From Acidobacteriota bacterium (GTDB taxonomy: Bacteria > Acidobacteriota > Terriglobia > Bryobacterales > Bryobacteraceae): a DNA stretch of 62,250 bases. The stretch covers positions 1 to 62,250 of the forward strand of contig JACQZS010000015.1 of the NCBI GenBank assembly GCA_016213725.1, read 5' to 3'. Positions 35,381 through 43,909 of this stretch are shown piece after piece (position 1 is the first letter of the stretch; the number at the start of each line of letters is the position of its first letter). Made by a program: the position numbers and the translations under genes. Under the pieces are notes generated by a model, which was given only the letters and a program-made list of their open reading frames with translations, was not told the origin of the DNA and did not search any database.

Positions 35381-36829
35381 TCAGCGCTCGATGGCGGAGG
35401 CCTCGATGCGGAACTGCTTTCGATGGAACCCATTGATTTTCCAGCTGCTTATGATCCAGGCTCCGGCCCTTGAGCCGGCTTCGCTCTGCCTCCCGAGATC
35501 CAATTCGCGGAAACTCGCCACCGCCGAGCGCACCGGGCCTCCTACCTGCGCGGGAAACGGCGATCCCGCCTCCGTGCCCGACAGCAGCCGCGATTCCGAC
35601 TCGCCTGCACTCCCGCGGTAGGCCAGCGTCAACTCCGCCGGCGCCCGAAACGGCCAGGAGCAGATGAACACCGGGACGAATACACCGCCGAACTCCTGCG
35701 GCTGCACCAGCCGGCACCAGCCGCCGTCCACGGCAAAGCGCTCCTCCCCCACGAATGGGAACTCCCGCCGGCCCTGCGGCTCCAGCAACTCGTAGTAGAC
35801 AACGCCCTCCAGTGCGGCGGGGCCGAGTCCCCTCTGGATTGGGAACAGCATGTGGCCTTCCTGGGAAGCACGCCCTCCCTTCGATTGGGCCAGGCCGCGG
35901 CGGCCCTGGGCCGTGATCGCATAGGCCTCCATCTGGAGCATCCGCACGCGCAACTCCGCGGGGATTCCTTCCAAACGGAGGTCCAGCCACTGGCCGCCGC
36001 CCGGCCTGGTCCCAACGGCGCCCGCCGGCTGAGCCAGCAGCTTGGCTTTGACCTCCACGCGCTCGGCGCCGGCGTTCTGCCCGCCCGTGACCAGGGCGCG
36101 CTGCAAGTCGAAAGCCGGTTCAAACTTCAACAGGCACTGCACCCCAATGCACCCGGCCAGTGTCAGCAACGCGGCGACCCGGGCGGCCCGAGTCCTTCTG
36201 CGCACCATCTGCAGCCAGAGCCCCACGGCGCACCCTGCCAGTAGCGCGAGGTGAAATGCGGCCAGCGGAACCCAAACCAGGACCGACCACGAATCCACGA
36301 AGCGCGGCAGGGTCTCATCCCCCAGGCTCACCGCCAGCACCGCCCCGAAAAGGGTCAGTATCGCCGCGGGCAGGTTCGGCGTGATGGCGGCCGCCAGCGC
36401 ACACGGCACGGCGACGAGGCTCGAGAAGGCAGCGGCATAGAAAAGCCAGTCCGCCAGATGCCGCTCCGGGTGCAGCCCCAAAGAGGATAGCCAGATCCAA
36501 ACCGCCGCATTTGCCGGCAGCACCAGGAACACCAGCACAAACAGGGCCTTAGCCACCAGCAGCGCCGGGAGCGGCACCGGCCGCGTGAGCCAATCCTCGT
36601 CGGTCTTGCAGAAAGCGTGCGATTGCACCACTCGAACCACCAGGTAGCACCACGACACCACCGCCAGCGCCTGCAGGATTGCAGCCGCGGCCAAGTGGCC
36701 TTTCGTGTTCGCCTCCTGCGGCGGATTGCCGTTCAGCCAGCCCATCGCTAATGTGACGACTAGGGAGAAGACGATTTCCACGCGAAACCGGCGGGCGTCG
36801 TTCAGGAAGATGTGAAGAGCCAGGCGCAT
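35381..36829 (-). CDS. ABC transporter permease, ABC-2-like
   Basis: 482 residues with about six hydrophobic segments in the first 250 (for example VEIVFSLVVTLAMGWL, ALFVLVFLVLPANAAVWIWL) and one further segment (VAALLTLAGCIGVQCLL). The rest (about 250-482) is a large beta-rich outer domain without recognised motif. ATG 36829 has AGGAGA just upstream. It follows the ATPase gene after ten bases. It is the membrane half of the GntR-controlled exporter; cargo is unknown, but YtrA-type operons often answer to cell-wall-active compounds. Confidence 0.75.
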   Translation of the reverse strand: MRLALHIFLNDARRFRVEIVFSLVVTLAMGWLNGNPPQEANTKGHLAAAAILQALAVVSWCYLVVRVVQSHAFCKTDEDWLTRPVPLPALLVAKALFVLVFLVLPANAAVWIWLSSLGLHPERHLADWLFYAAAFSSLVAVPCALAAAITPNLPAAILTLFGAVLAVSLGDETLPRFVDSWSVLVWVPLAAFHLALLAGCAVGLWLQMVRRRTRAARVAALLTLAGCIGVQCLLKFEPAFDLQRALVTGGQNAGAERVEVKAKLLAQPAGAVGTRPGGGQWLDLRLEGIPAELRVRMLQMEAYAITAQGRRGLAQSKGGRASQEGHMLFPIQRGLGPAALEGVVYYELLEPQGRREFPFVGEERFAVDGGWCRLVQPQEFGGVFVPVFICSWPFRAPAELTLAYRGSAGESESRLLSGTEAGSPFPAQVGGPVRSAVASFRELDLGRQSEAGSRAGAWIISSWKINGFHRKQFRIEASAIER

Positions 36830-36839
36830 GATAGTCTCC

Positions 36840-37739
36840 TCAGGCTGCCTTCTTTGCGTTGCGCGCCAGCACGACGAAGATGTCGCGCAGCGACATGGGC
36901 CGGCATTCGATGGACGCCACGCCAGAGAGCAGTTGGCGGATGCCGGCGGCGGTTTGCGCAGGATCGTGGCGCGAGTCTACAAAGCGAATCAGGCAACCCG
37001 ACGACTCCGGCTGGAGCCACTCCGCCGGCCAGGCGGCGGGCAGTTCGGCGGGGGCGGAGAGCGTCACCTCCACCTCCCGGAAGCGGTTGACGAGCGCTGC
37101 CATCTCTTCCGAAAACCGCACGAAACCGCCCTCTAAGTAGCCGATATGCGTCGAAAACGACTCGATTTCGCTCAAATCGTGCGAGGAAAGGAACACTGTC
37201 ATGCGCTCCGCTCGGGCCAGCAGCGCCTGGATCAGTTCATCGCGAACCAGCGCGTCCAGGCCGGAGAACGGCTCGTCCAGGAACAGCAGCCTGGGTGAAA
37301 ACGCCAGGGTTGAAACCAGTGCCGCTTTCATGCGCATGCCGCGCGAGAGATGCTGCAGCTTGCGCCCCGCGGGCAGCTCGAATTGCCGCAACAGATCGTC
37401 GGCCAGGGCCTGATCCCAGGTCGGGTAAAACGGCTGCAAATAAGAGAGATACTCGCCCACCGTCATCCACAACGGCAGCCGCAGCCCCTCGCTTACCAAG
37501 CCAATTTCGCGGAAGTCCGCGGGCGTGAGCGAGCGCGAGTCGCGCCCCAGCAGTTGCGCCGAGCCCCCGGCCGACGGCACAAGGTTCAGTAAAGTCTTGA
37601 TTGTAGTGGTCTTCCCCGCCCCGTTGGCGCCGACATAGGCGTAGATGGCGCCCTCCGGCACCAGCAGGTCGAGCCCCTCCAAAACCGGATGCGCGCCGAA
37701 GCGCTGCGCCAGTTTCTCACTCTGTATCGCCGGGATCAT
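36840..37739 (-). CDS. ABC transporter ATP-binding protein
   Basis: 299 residues from ATG 37739, which overlaps the gntR stop by ATGA; an upstream extension in the frame is rejected for that reason. Walker A GANGAGKTT, a Q-loop-like region (IGLVSEGLRLPLWMTV, with Ser where Gln is usual), a weakened signature LSRGMRMK in place of LSGGQ, Walker B LLFLDEPFSGLD and H-loop LSSHDLSE. Signature and Q-loop deviations are common in this exporter class. It powers the downstream permease. Confidence 0.88.
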   Translation of the reverse strand: MIPAIQSEKLAQRFGAHPVLEGLDLLVPEGAIYAYVGANGAGKTTTIKTLLNLVPSAGGSAQLLGRDSRSLTPADFREIGLVSEGLRLPLWMTVGEYLSYLQPFYPTWDQALADDLLRQFELPAGRKLQHLSRGMRMKAALVSTLAFSPRLLFLDEPFSGLDALVRDELIQALLARAERMTVFLSSHDLSEIESFSTHIGYLEGGFVRFSEEMAALVNRFREVEVTLSAPAELPAAWPAEWLQPESSGCLIRFVDSRHDPAQTAAGIRQLLSGVASIECRPMSLRDIFVVLARNAKKAA

Positions 37740-38134
37740 TCCTTTGCCCCTGCCTCCGAATCCAATCTCCGCCACTCCGCGCCAAGCTCCGACTGCAGCT
37801 CATCCAGCGTGAAGCCGGCCCGCCGGGCGTCCACCGCCAACTGCTCCAACTGTTTTTGAATCAATGCCTTCCGCTCCTGCGCCGAGGCCAGGCGCGGCTC
37901 CGCCACCACCGTTCCAATGCCCGGACGGACCTCCAGCACGCCTTCGTTCGTCAGGTGGATCACCACCTTGTGCGCCGTGTTCGGGTTGATCTTCAAGGCG
38001 GTGGAAAGAGCACGCACAGAGGGGAATGGGTCGCCCGGCTTCAGCCGCCCGGTGACCACTGCCTTCCGCGCTTCAAACACCACCTGCTCGAAGATGGGAA
38101 CCCCGGGTTGGAAGGTCAGCCGGAACGGAATCAC
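37736..38134 (-). CDS. GntR-family regulator, YtrA type
   Basis: 132 residues from GTG 38134. A winged helix (about 10-80; FEQVVFEARKAVVTGRLKPG, PSVRALSTALKINPNTAHKV, GVLEVRPGIGTVV) is followed by only about 50 helical residues, the short C-terminus typical of the YtrA subfamily that controls ABC transporters. The frame runs further upstream but would read through the palindrome, so GTG 38134 is preferred. A promoter fits so that transcription would begin at the GTG itself, giving a leaderless message. It is first in the operon and likely represses it. Confidence 0.88.
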   Translation of the reverse strand: MIPFRLTFQPGVPIFEQVVFEARKAVVTGRLKPGDPFPSVRALSTALKINPNTAHKVVIHLTNEGVLEVRPGIGTVVAEPRLASAQERKALIQKQLEQLAVDARRAGFTLDELQSELGAEWRRLDSEAGAKE

Positions 38135-38169
38135 ATGTGTACTATGACAGATAGTACACTGCCGGTCAA
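38134..38169 (-). promoter_or_regulatory. Predicted sigma-70 promoter with leaderless GTG start
   Basis: Minus-strand -35 TTGACC (38169-38164), 17-base spacer, -10 CATAGT (38146-38141), then six bases to the G of GTG at 38134. This places +1 on the start codon. The operator palindrome lies between the boxes and over the -10. Confidence 0.6.
38137..38159. promoter_or_regulatory. Perfect 9+9 palindrome, likely GntR operator
   Basis: GTGTACTAT (38137-38145) and ATAGTACAC (38151-38159) flank GACAG. On the minus strand it reads AGTGTA...TACACA with 13 bases between, which resembles operators reported for YtrA proteins (from memory). It covers the spacer and -10 box of the predicted gntR promoter. 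Confidence 0.8.
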
Positions 38170-38321
38170 GCGGAGATTTGCGGCCTGTATTCTTTCGCCA
38201 AACTGCCGCGACTTTCCCGCTGCCTCGCGCATCTGACAAGTGCGTAATAATTCTTGCCGGGGTAGAATAGGGCCATTGGGCGTTCTGTCAAGAACCGCCT
38301 AACTGGGTCAATCTCAAAAGC

Positions 38322-38972
38322 ATGTCTGTTTCGTGGCTCTCAGTTATAGCTCTAGTGCTGTCGCTGGCGACGCTGGCCGCCATCGGCGCGGGATCTCCGC
38401 ATCCGGGCAGCCTGGGCCCGAACGCCGTGGAGGCGTTGGGCGCGGTGGCGTTGCAGCTGCAGTTCGGCGGACTGGTGTTGCTGGCGCTGATTACCGGGCG
38501 CTGGTGGAAGTCGTCGAACTCCACTTTTGTGGACGGCGGCTGGCCTTCGTTGCGCTCACTGGCCATGTCGGCGCCGGTGTTCACGCTGGCGCAGATTGCG
38601 CTGGGAGCGGCTTACCGCTACAAACTGGTGGGCGTGATTCCGCACGTGGCCTGGGCGTTCGTAGCGGCCATCGTGCTGCTGATGTTCGGCGCGTTCGTGC
38701 TGGTGCAAGCCGATGCGGCGATGTCGCTGAAGCGGATGGCCGGAGTGCTGATCAGCCTGGTGTGCGTGCAGGTGATGCTGGGCGTGGCGGCGCTGTTGGC
38801 GCGCGTGGCCCGGCTTGAGAAGGCCCGCTGGATGGAGATTTCAACGACGGCCCATCTGATGACGGGCGCGTTGGTGTTGGGGTGTTCGCTGGTGCTGGCC
38901 GCGTTCGTAGTGCGCAGCGCACAGCCGGCGCAGGAAGGCTCGCAGCTGGCGACGCCGGGAAGTCCTTCATGA
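38322..38972 (+). CDS. Short heme A synthase-like protein (CtaA/COX15 family)
   Basis: 216 residues with about six hydrophobic helices, against about eight and 300 residues in usual CtaA. His108 (VIPHVAWAF) and His178 (STTAHLMTGALVLG) sit in helices where the family binds haem; the helix LQLQFGGLVLLALITG has Gln where the first-half His is expected. Thus one haem site may be kept and the other lost. The gene overlaps ctaB by ATGA, which strongly supports a role in haem A production or oxidase assembly. No Shine-Dalgarno sequence is seen before ATG 38322. Family assignment rests partly on context. Confidence 0.7.
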   Translation: MSVSWLSVIALVLSLATLAAIGAGSPHPGSLGPNAVEALGAVALQLQFGGLVLLALITGRWWKSSNSTFVDGGWPSLRSLAMSAPVFTLAQIALGAAYRYKLVGVIPHVAWAFVAAIVLLMFGAFVLVQADAAMSLKRMAGVLISLVCVQVMLGVAALLARVARLEKARWMEISTTAHLMTGALVLGCSLVLAAFVVRSAQPAQEGSQLATPGSPS

Positions 38973-39826
38973 GAAGCTATCTGGATTTGACCAAGCCGAG
39001 GATCACGTGGCTCATTCTGATGAGCACGGGGATCGGCTATTTTTTCGGCCATTCGGGCAGGCTGGACTGGTTCCTGCTGCTGAATTGCCTGATGGGCACG
39101 GCGCTGATCGCCAGCGGAACGGCCACGCTGAACCAGTGGTACGAACGCGACGCCGACGCGCGCATGAAGCGCACGGCGCAGCGTCCGCTGCCGGCCGGCA
39201 GGGTTTCGCCGATGAACGCGCTGCTGTTCGGCATCGCGCTGCTGGTGGCAGGAGAACTTGAACTGGCGCTGGCCGTCAACCCGCTCACGGCGTGGCTGGG
39301 CCTGTTCACCGTGGCCAGCTACCTGCTGGTCTACACGCCGCTGAAGCAGAAGACGTGGTGGAGCACCACGGTAGGCGCGTTCCCCGGAGCCATGCCGCCG
39401 CTGATCGGCTTTGCCGCGGCCAGCGGCCAGCTCACGGCGGAAGCCTGGATTCTTTTCGCAATCATCTTCCTCTGGCAGTTCCCGCACTTCTACGCGATTG
39501 CATGGATGTACCGGGAAGACTACGGCCGCGCCGGCATCCGCATGCTGCCCGTGGTGGAACCCGACGGCGCCTCCACCTCGCGCCACATCCTGGCCTTCGC
39601 GCTGCTGCTGATTCCGGTGAGCCTGGCGCCGAGCTTCCTCAAAATGACCGGCCACTGGTACCTGGCCGCCGCCCTCGCGCTGGGAGCGCTGTTCCTCAAA
39701 TCCGCCGCCACGCTGAGCGGCGACCGCACGGCGCTGAACGCCCGCGGCGTGCTGAAGGCCAGCGTCATCTATCTGCCGCTGCTCTATCTCGCCTTGGTGC
39801 TCGACAGCAAGCCTGGCTTATTCTAA
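38969..39826 (+). CDS. ctaB: Protoheme IX farnesyltransferase (heme O synthase)
   Basis: 285 residues from ATG 38969 (overlap ATGA with the previous gene). UbiA-type prenyltransferase with about nine helices. The first Asp motif is NQWYERDADARMKRT and the second YREDYGRAG; LTKPRITWLILMSTGIGY at the N-terminus is the CtaB/CyoE signature. It adds a farnesyl group to haem b to give haem O, the substrate for haem A synthase. Part of the oxidase-assembly operon. Confidence 0.93.
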   Translation: MRSYLDLTKPRITWLILMSTGIGYFFGHSGRLDWFLLLNCLMGTALIASGTATLNQWYERDADARMKRTAQRPLPAGRVSPMNALLFGIALLVAGELELALAVNPLTAWLGLFTVASYLLVYTPLKQKTWWSTTVGAFPGAMPPLIGFAAASGQLTAEAWILFAIIFLWQFPHFYAIAWMYREDYGRAGIRMLPVVEPDGASTSRHILAFALLLIPVSLAPSFLKMTGHWYLAAALALGALFLKSAATLSGDRTALNARGVLKASVIYLPLLYLALVLDSKPGLF

Positions 39827-39833
39827 GAGAGCC

Positions 39834-40394
39834 ATGCGATTCAGTCCTGGGCTCGCCTCGCTTTGCGCGGCGAGCCTTTTACTATGCGGGTGCCTGAGTT
39901 CGGGCCTGCCGGAGATCGGCCAGGTACCGGCGTTCACGCTTACGGGCGAAGACGGACAGCCGTTTCAAAGCAACGCCGAACTGGCCGGCAAGATCTGGGT
40001 GGCCGATTTCTTCTTCACCACCTGCAACGGTCCGTGCCCGCGGATGACGGCGCTGATGAAGCGCGTGCAGGAAGCGACGCGCGAGTTCCCGGAAGTGCAG
40101 CTGGTCAGCTTCACGGTGGACCCCAAGAACGACACGCCCGAGAAGCTTCGCGAGTACGCCGGGCGATTCCGCTACGACGCCGCGCGCTGGCACTTTCTCA
40201 CCGGCGATCCGGCGGAATTGACGAAGCTGAGCGACTCCACCTTCCACCTTGGCGGCCTGGGCCCGGAGCACGGCACGCGCTTCGCGCTGGTAGACCGCAA
40301 GGGCCGCATCCGCGCCTACTACGAGACGTCGGACTCGGCCGCCATCCGGCAACTGGTGGAAGACATCACAAAGCTCCGCAAAGAGGTGCTGTAA
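39834..40394 (+). CDS. SCO1/SenC-type copper chaperone lipoprotein
   Basis: 186 residues. Lipoprotein signal with LLLCGC (Cys20 or nearby). Thioredoxin fold with the copper motif TTCNGPCPRM (C-x3-C-P) and the later His in PEHGTRFALVD. SCO proteins load copper into the CuA site of cytochrome c oxidase in the periplasm. The gene follows ctaB after seven bases and directly precedes the DUF420 gene (no gap). Confidence 0.9.
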   Translation: MRFSPGLASLCAASLLLCGCLSSGLPEIGQVPAFTLTGEDGQPFQSNAELAGKIWVADFFFTTCNGPCPRMTALMKRVQEATREFPEVQLVSFTVDPKNDTPEKLREYAGRFRYDAARWHFLTGDPAELTKLSDSTFHLGGLGPEHGTRFALVDRKGRIRAYYETSDSAAIRQLVEDITKLRKEVL

Positions 40395-40808
40395 ATGGAC
40401 GTGCGCTACCTGCCCACTTTGAACGCCATCCTGAATACGACCAGCGCGGTGCTGTTGGTCCGCGGCTACCTGCTGATCCGGCAGGGGCGCCGCGAGGCCC
40501 ACAAAAAGACCATGCTGGCCGCGCTGTGCGTCTCCATCGCATTCCTGGTGAGCTACTTGGTCTACCACGCACAGGTAGGCTCAGTGCGCTTCCAGAAGAC
40601 GGGCGTGATCCGCACCGTCTATCTCGGCATCCTGCTCACGCACACGGTGCTGGCCGCGGTAGTGGCGCCGATGGCCGCCGTCACCGTGTGGCGGGCCTGG
40701 AAGAACCGCATCGAGAAGCACCGCACGCTGGCGCGCATCACGCTGCCGATGTGGCTCTACGTGAGCGTTACGGGCGTGGTGGTGTACCTGATGCTGTACC
40801 ATTTGTGA
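40395..40808 (+). CDS. DUF420 membrane protein, oxidase-associated
   Basis: 137 residues with four membrane helices and several conserved His (REAHKKTM, LVYHAQVG, LLTHTVLAA, EKHRTLARIT), the DUF420 pattern. Relatives in Firmicutes (CtaM/YozB) are needed for haem-copper oxidase maturation. It starts immediately after the SCO stop codon, so it is translated with it. The role in assembling the terminal oxidase is inferred from the family and operon. Confidence 0.85.
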   Translation: MDVRYLPTLNAILNTTSAVLLVRGYLLIRQGRREAHKKTMLAALCVSIAFLVSYLVYHAQVGSVRFQKTGVIRTVYLGILLTHTVLAAVVAPMAAVTVWRAWKNRIEKHRTLARITLPMWLYVSVTGVVVYLMLYHL

Positions 40809-40827
40809 AGAGAAACGGAGCCACTCG

Positions 40828-41580
40828 TTGGACTGGAACGCCACGCTTTATTCGCAACGTCATGCTTTCGTCTGGCGGGGCGGCGAAGATCTCATAGAAC
40901 TGCTCGGACCCCAGCCTGGGGAGCGCATCCTCGATGTCGGCTGCGGCCTGGGCCAACTCACTGCGGAGCTGGCCAAGTCCGGCGCGCGCGTGACCGGCCT
41001 GGACAGTTCCGCATCCATGCTGGAAGGGGCGCGCGCGGCGCATCCCGAGATCGAGTTCATCCAAGCCGATATCGCCGAATTTGAGAGCACGGAGCCCTTC
41101 GACGCGATCTTCTCGAACGCCGCCCTGCACTGGGTGCATCCGCCCGCGAAGGCCGCTGAACGCATGGCGCAGGCGCTGAAGCCGGGCGGCAGGCTGGTGG
41201 CCGAACTCGGTGGCACCGGCAACGTCGGCACGCTGATTGGCGCGGCCAGCGAACTGCTGGCCCAACGCGGCCATGCCGCCCGGAACCCATGGTTCTTCCC
41301 CGGCGTGGGAGAGTACTCGCAGATGCTGGAGGCCGCCGGGCTGGAGGTGACCTTCGCGCTGCTTTTCGACCGCCCGACGCCGCTCGAAGGCGGCGAAGAG
41401 GGCATCGGCGGCTGGCTGGAGATGTTCGCCCAACCGCTGCTGCAGGCCGAGCCGGAGTGGCGCGCCTGCGTGCTGCCGCAGCTCAAGGAGCGGCTACGGC
41501 CGAAGCTGTTCGACAAGGAAAACGGCCGCTGGATGGCCGACTACCGCCGGCTGCGCATCGCCGCCCGCAAACCTCTCTAA
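40828..41580 (+). CDS. SAM-dependent methyltransferase, class I
   Basis: 250 residues, starting with TTG 40828 with CGGAG eight bases upstream. Rossmann motif I ILDVGCGLGQLTAELA, acidic loop VTGLDSSASML, motif II FDAIFSNAALHWV and PGGRLVAELGG. The HWVHPP element and general layout resemble trans-aconitate methyltransferase-like enzymes; the substrate is unknown. It sits between the oxidase-assembly genes and lgt without clear functional link. Confidence 0.8.
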   Translation: MDWNATLYSQRHAFVWRGGEDLIELLGPQPGERILDVGCGLGQLTAELAKSGARVTGLDSSASMLEGARAAHPEIEFIQADIAEFESTEPFDAIFSNAALHWVHPPAKAAERMAQALKPGGRLVAELGGTGNVGTLIGAASELLAQRGHAARNPWFFPGVGEYSQMLEAAGLEVTFALLFDRPTPLEGGEEGIGGWLEMFAQPLLQAEPEWRACVLPQLKERLRPKLFDKENGRWMADYRRLRIAARKPL

Positions 41581-41583
41581 CTC

Positions 41584-42378
41584 ATGTTTCCGAAACTCTT
41601 CACCATCGGTGACTTCTTCCTGCCCACCTACGGGCTACTGGTGGCCGCCGGTTTCCTGGCCGGCATCTGGTTGACCACCAAACTCGCGCGGCGCTCCGGC
41701 CTGGACCAGGAAAAGGTGATGAACCTGGCCATCTACTGCGCGCTCTCCGGCCTGGCCGGCGCGAAGCTGTTGATGTTCGTCATGGACTTCGACTACTACG
41801 CCGCCAGCCCCGGCCGCCTGTTCAGCTTCGACACGCTGCTTTCGGCCGGCGTCTACTACGGCGGCTTTCTGGGCGCTTTCGGCTTCGCCTGGTTCTACGT
41901 GCGGCGCGAGAAGCTGCCGTGGCTGAAAACGGCCGATGCGTTCGCCCCCGGCGTGGCGCTGGGCCATGCCATCGGCCGGCTGGGCTGCTTCGCGGCAGGC
42001 TGTTGTTGGGGCTCGCTGTGCGAACGGCCCTGGGCGGTCACCTTTCACAGCCCGGATGCGCACGCCCTCACGGGTGTCCCGCTGGATCTGCCTTTGCACC
42101 CGGCCCAGCTCTATGAATCCTTCGCCACCGCACTGCTCGCCTGGTGGCTCTACCGGCAGAGCCTGAAGCCGCAGCCGCAGGGGCGCATCCTGGGCCTGTA
42201 CCTGGTGCTCTACTCCGCGGCGCGCTTCGCCATCGAGTTTTTCCGGCACCATGAGCAAGCCTACCCGCTGCCGCTGCCCATCACCTGGACGCAATGGATT
42301 GCCTTGGGCTTGGCCGCGGCCGGAGCCTATCTGCTCTGGTTCCGCAGCCGGCGGGCCGCAACGCCTGCCGGGGGATAG
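41584..42378 (+). CDS. lgt: Prolipoprotein diacylglyceryl transferase
   Basis: 264 residues with seven membrane helices. Signature GHAIGRLGCFAAGCCWG and the conserved HPAQLYES are present, as is the N-terminal His-less GDFFLPTYGLL segment. Lgt transfers diacylglycerol from phosphatidylglycerol to the lipobox Cys of prolipoproteins at the inner membrane. The gene lies three bases after the methyltransferase stop and one base before the sulfatase start. Confidence 0.93.
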   Translation: MFPKLFTIGDFFLPTYGLLVAAGFLAGIWLTTKLARRSGLDQEKVMNLAIYCALSGLAGAKLLMFVMDFDYYAASPGRLFSFDTLLSAGVYYGGFLGAFGFAWFYVRREKLPWLKTADAFAPGVALGHAIGRLGCFAAGCCWGSLCERPWAVTFHSPDAHALTGVPLDLPLHPAQLYESFATALLAWWLYRQSLKPQPQGRILGLYLVLYSAARFAIEFFRHHEQAYPLPLPITWTQWIALGLAAAGAYLLWFRSRRAATPAGG

Positions 42379-42379
42379 A

Positions 42380-43909
42380 ATGGTGGGCATCATGCAACGC
42401 CGTTCCTTCCTGCAGCTTGCTTCCTCTTCCCTGGCCTCTTTTTCCGCGGCGCGCGCCGCTGCTCCGCTGCCGAACATCGTCTACATCTACGCCGACGACG
42501 TGGGCTACGGCGACCTCGCCTGCTATGGCGCCACCTCCGTCAAGACGCCCAACCTGGATCGCATCGCCAGGTCCGGCGTGCGCTTCACCGACGCGCATTC
42601 CTCTTCGGCCACCTGCACGCCCAGCCGCTACACGCTGCTCACCGGCGAATATGCCTGGCGCAAGCCCGGCACGGGCGTTCTGCCGGGCGATGCGCGGCTG
42701 ATTATCGATCCGGCGCGGCCCACGCTGCCGCGCATGTTGAAAGGGGCCGGCTACCGCACCTGCGCCGTGGGCAAGTGGCACCTGGGCCTGGGCTCCGGCA
42801 ACCTCGATTGGAACACCGAGATCAAGCCGGGCCCGCTGGAACTCGGCTTCGACACCGCCTTCCTCATGCCTGCCACCGGCGATCGCGTGCCGTGCGTCTA
42901 CGTGAAAGACCGCCGCGTAGTGAACCTCGACCCGAACGACCCCATTCGCGTGGATTACTCCAAGCCGATCGGCGACGAGCCCACCGGCCGGAAGAACCCC
43001 GAGTTGCTGAAGATGCAGCCCAGCCACGGCCACGACATGGCCATCGTCAACGGCGTGAGCCGCATCGGGTATATGACCGGCGGCAAGAGCGCGCTGTGGA
43101 AGGATGAGACCATGGCCGAGGAGTTTGTGAAAGCCGGCAGCTCCTTCATCGAGCAGAACCGCACGAACCCCTTCTTCCTCTATTTCGCCACGCACGACAT
43201 CCACGTGCCGCGGCTGCCCAATCCGCGCTTCGGCGGCAAGACCACCATGGGTCCGCGCGGCGACGCCATCGCGGAGCTCGACTGGACGGTGGGCCAGATA
43301 TTGAACCAGCTCGACACGCTCGGGCTGACGAAGAACACGCTGGTGATGTTCTCCTCCGACAACGGCCCCGTGGTGGACGACGGCTACCGGGACGATGCCG
43401 TGGAGAAGCTCGGCTCGCACCGGCCCGCCGGCCCGCACCGCGGCGGCAAGTACTCGAACTTCGAAGGCGGCACGCGCGTTCCGTTCCTGGCCAGCTGGCC
43501 GGCGCGCATCAAGCCCGGCGTCTCCGGCGCGTTGATCGGACAGCAGGATTTGTTCTCCTCCCTGGCCGCGCTCACCGGACAAAAGCTGAGCGCCGACGCG
43601 GCGCCGGACAGCTTCAACATGCTGCCCGCGCTGCTGGGCGAATCGAAGACGGGCCGGGAGTGGATTGTGGAGCACGCCCGCACTCTCTCCATGCGCAAGG
43701 GAGAATACAAACTGATCTCGGCCAACCCTGGGCCGAAGATCCAGGTGAACACCAATACCGACCTGGGCACGGGAGACAAGCCGCAGCTCTACCGGGTGAG
43801 CGAGGACATCGGCGAGACCAAGAACCTGGCCGAGCAGATGCCCGACAAGGTGCAGGAGCTGTCGCAGTTGCTGGATTGGGCGAGGAAGACGCCTCAAACC
43901 CGGCCCTAA
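42380..43909 (+). CDS. Tat-exported sulfatase (second)
   Basis: 509 residues from ATG 42380 with GGGGGA upstream; ATG 42392 (MQRRSFLQLASSSLA) would also leave the Tat signal whole. Formylglycine motif CTPSRYTLLTG, metal region IYADDVGYGDLACYG, GKWHLGLG and FSSDNGPVVDDGY. This is an arylsulfatase-A-like family, needing the formylglycine-generating enzyme. Substrate unknown, likely a sulfated carbohydrate. It ends in a CTAA overlap with the next, convergent gene. Confidence 0.88.
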   Translation: MVGIMQRRSFLQLASSSLASFSAARAAAPLPNIVYIYADDVGYGDLACYGATSVKTPNLDRIARSGVRFTDAHSSSATCTPSRYTLLTGEYAWRKPGTGVLPGDARLIIDPARPTLPRMLKGAGYRTCAVGKWHLGLGSGNLDWNTEIKPGPLELGFDTAFLMPATGDRVPCVYVKDRRVVNLDPNDPIRVDYSKPIGDEPTGRKNPELLKMQPSHGHDMAIVNGVSRIGYMTGGKSALWKDETMAEEFVKAGSSFIEQNRTNPFFLYFATHDIHVPRLPNPRFGGKTTMGPRGDAIAELDWTVGQILNQLDTLGLTKNTLVMFSSDNGPVVDDGYRDDAVEKLGSHRPAGPHRGGKYSNFEGGTRVPFLASWPARIKPGVSGALIGQQDLFSSLAALTGQKLSADAAPDSFNMLPALLGESKTGREWIVEHARTLSMRKGEYKLISANPGPKIQVNTNTDLGTGDKPQLYRVSEDIGETKNLAEQMPDKVQELSQLLDWARKTPQTRP

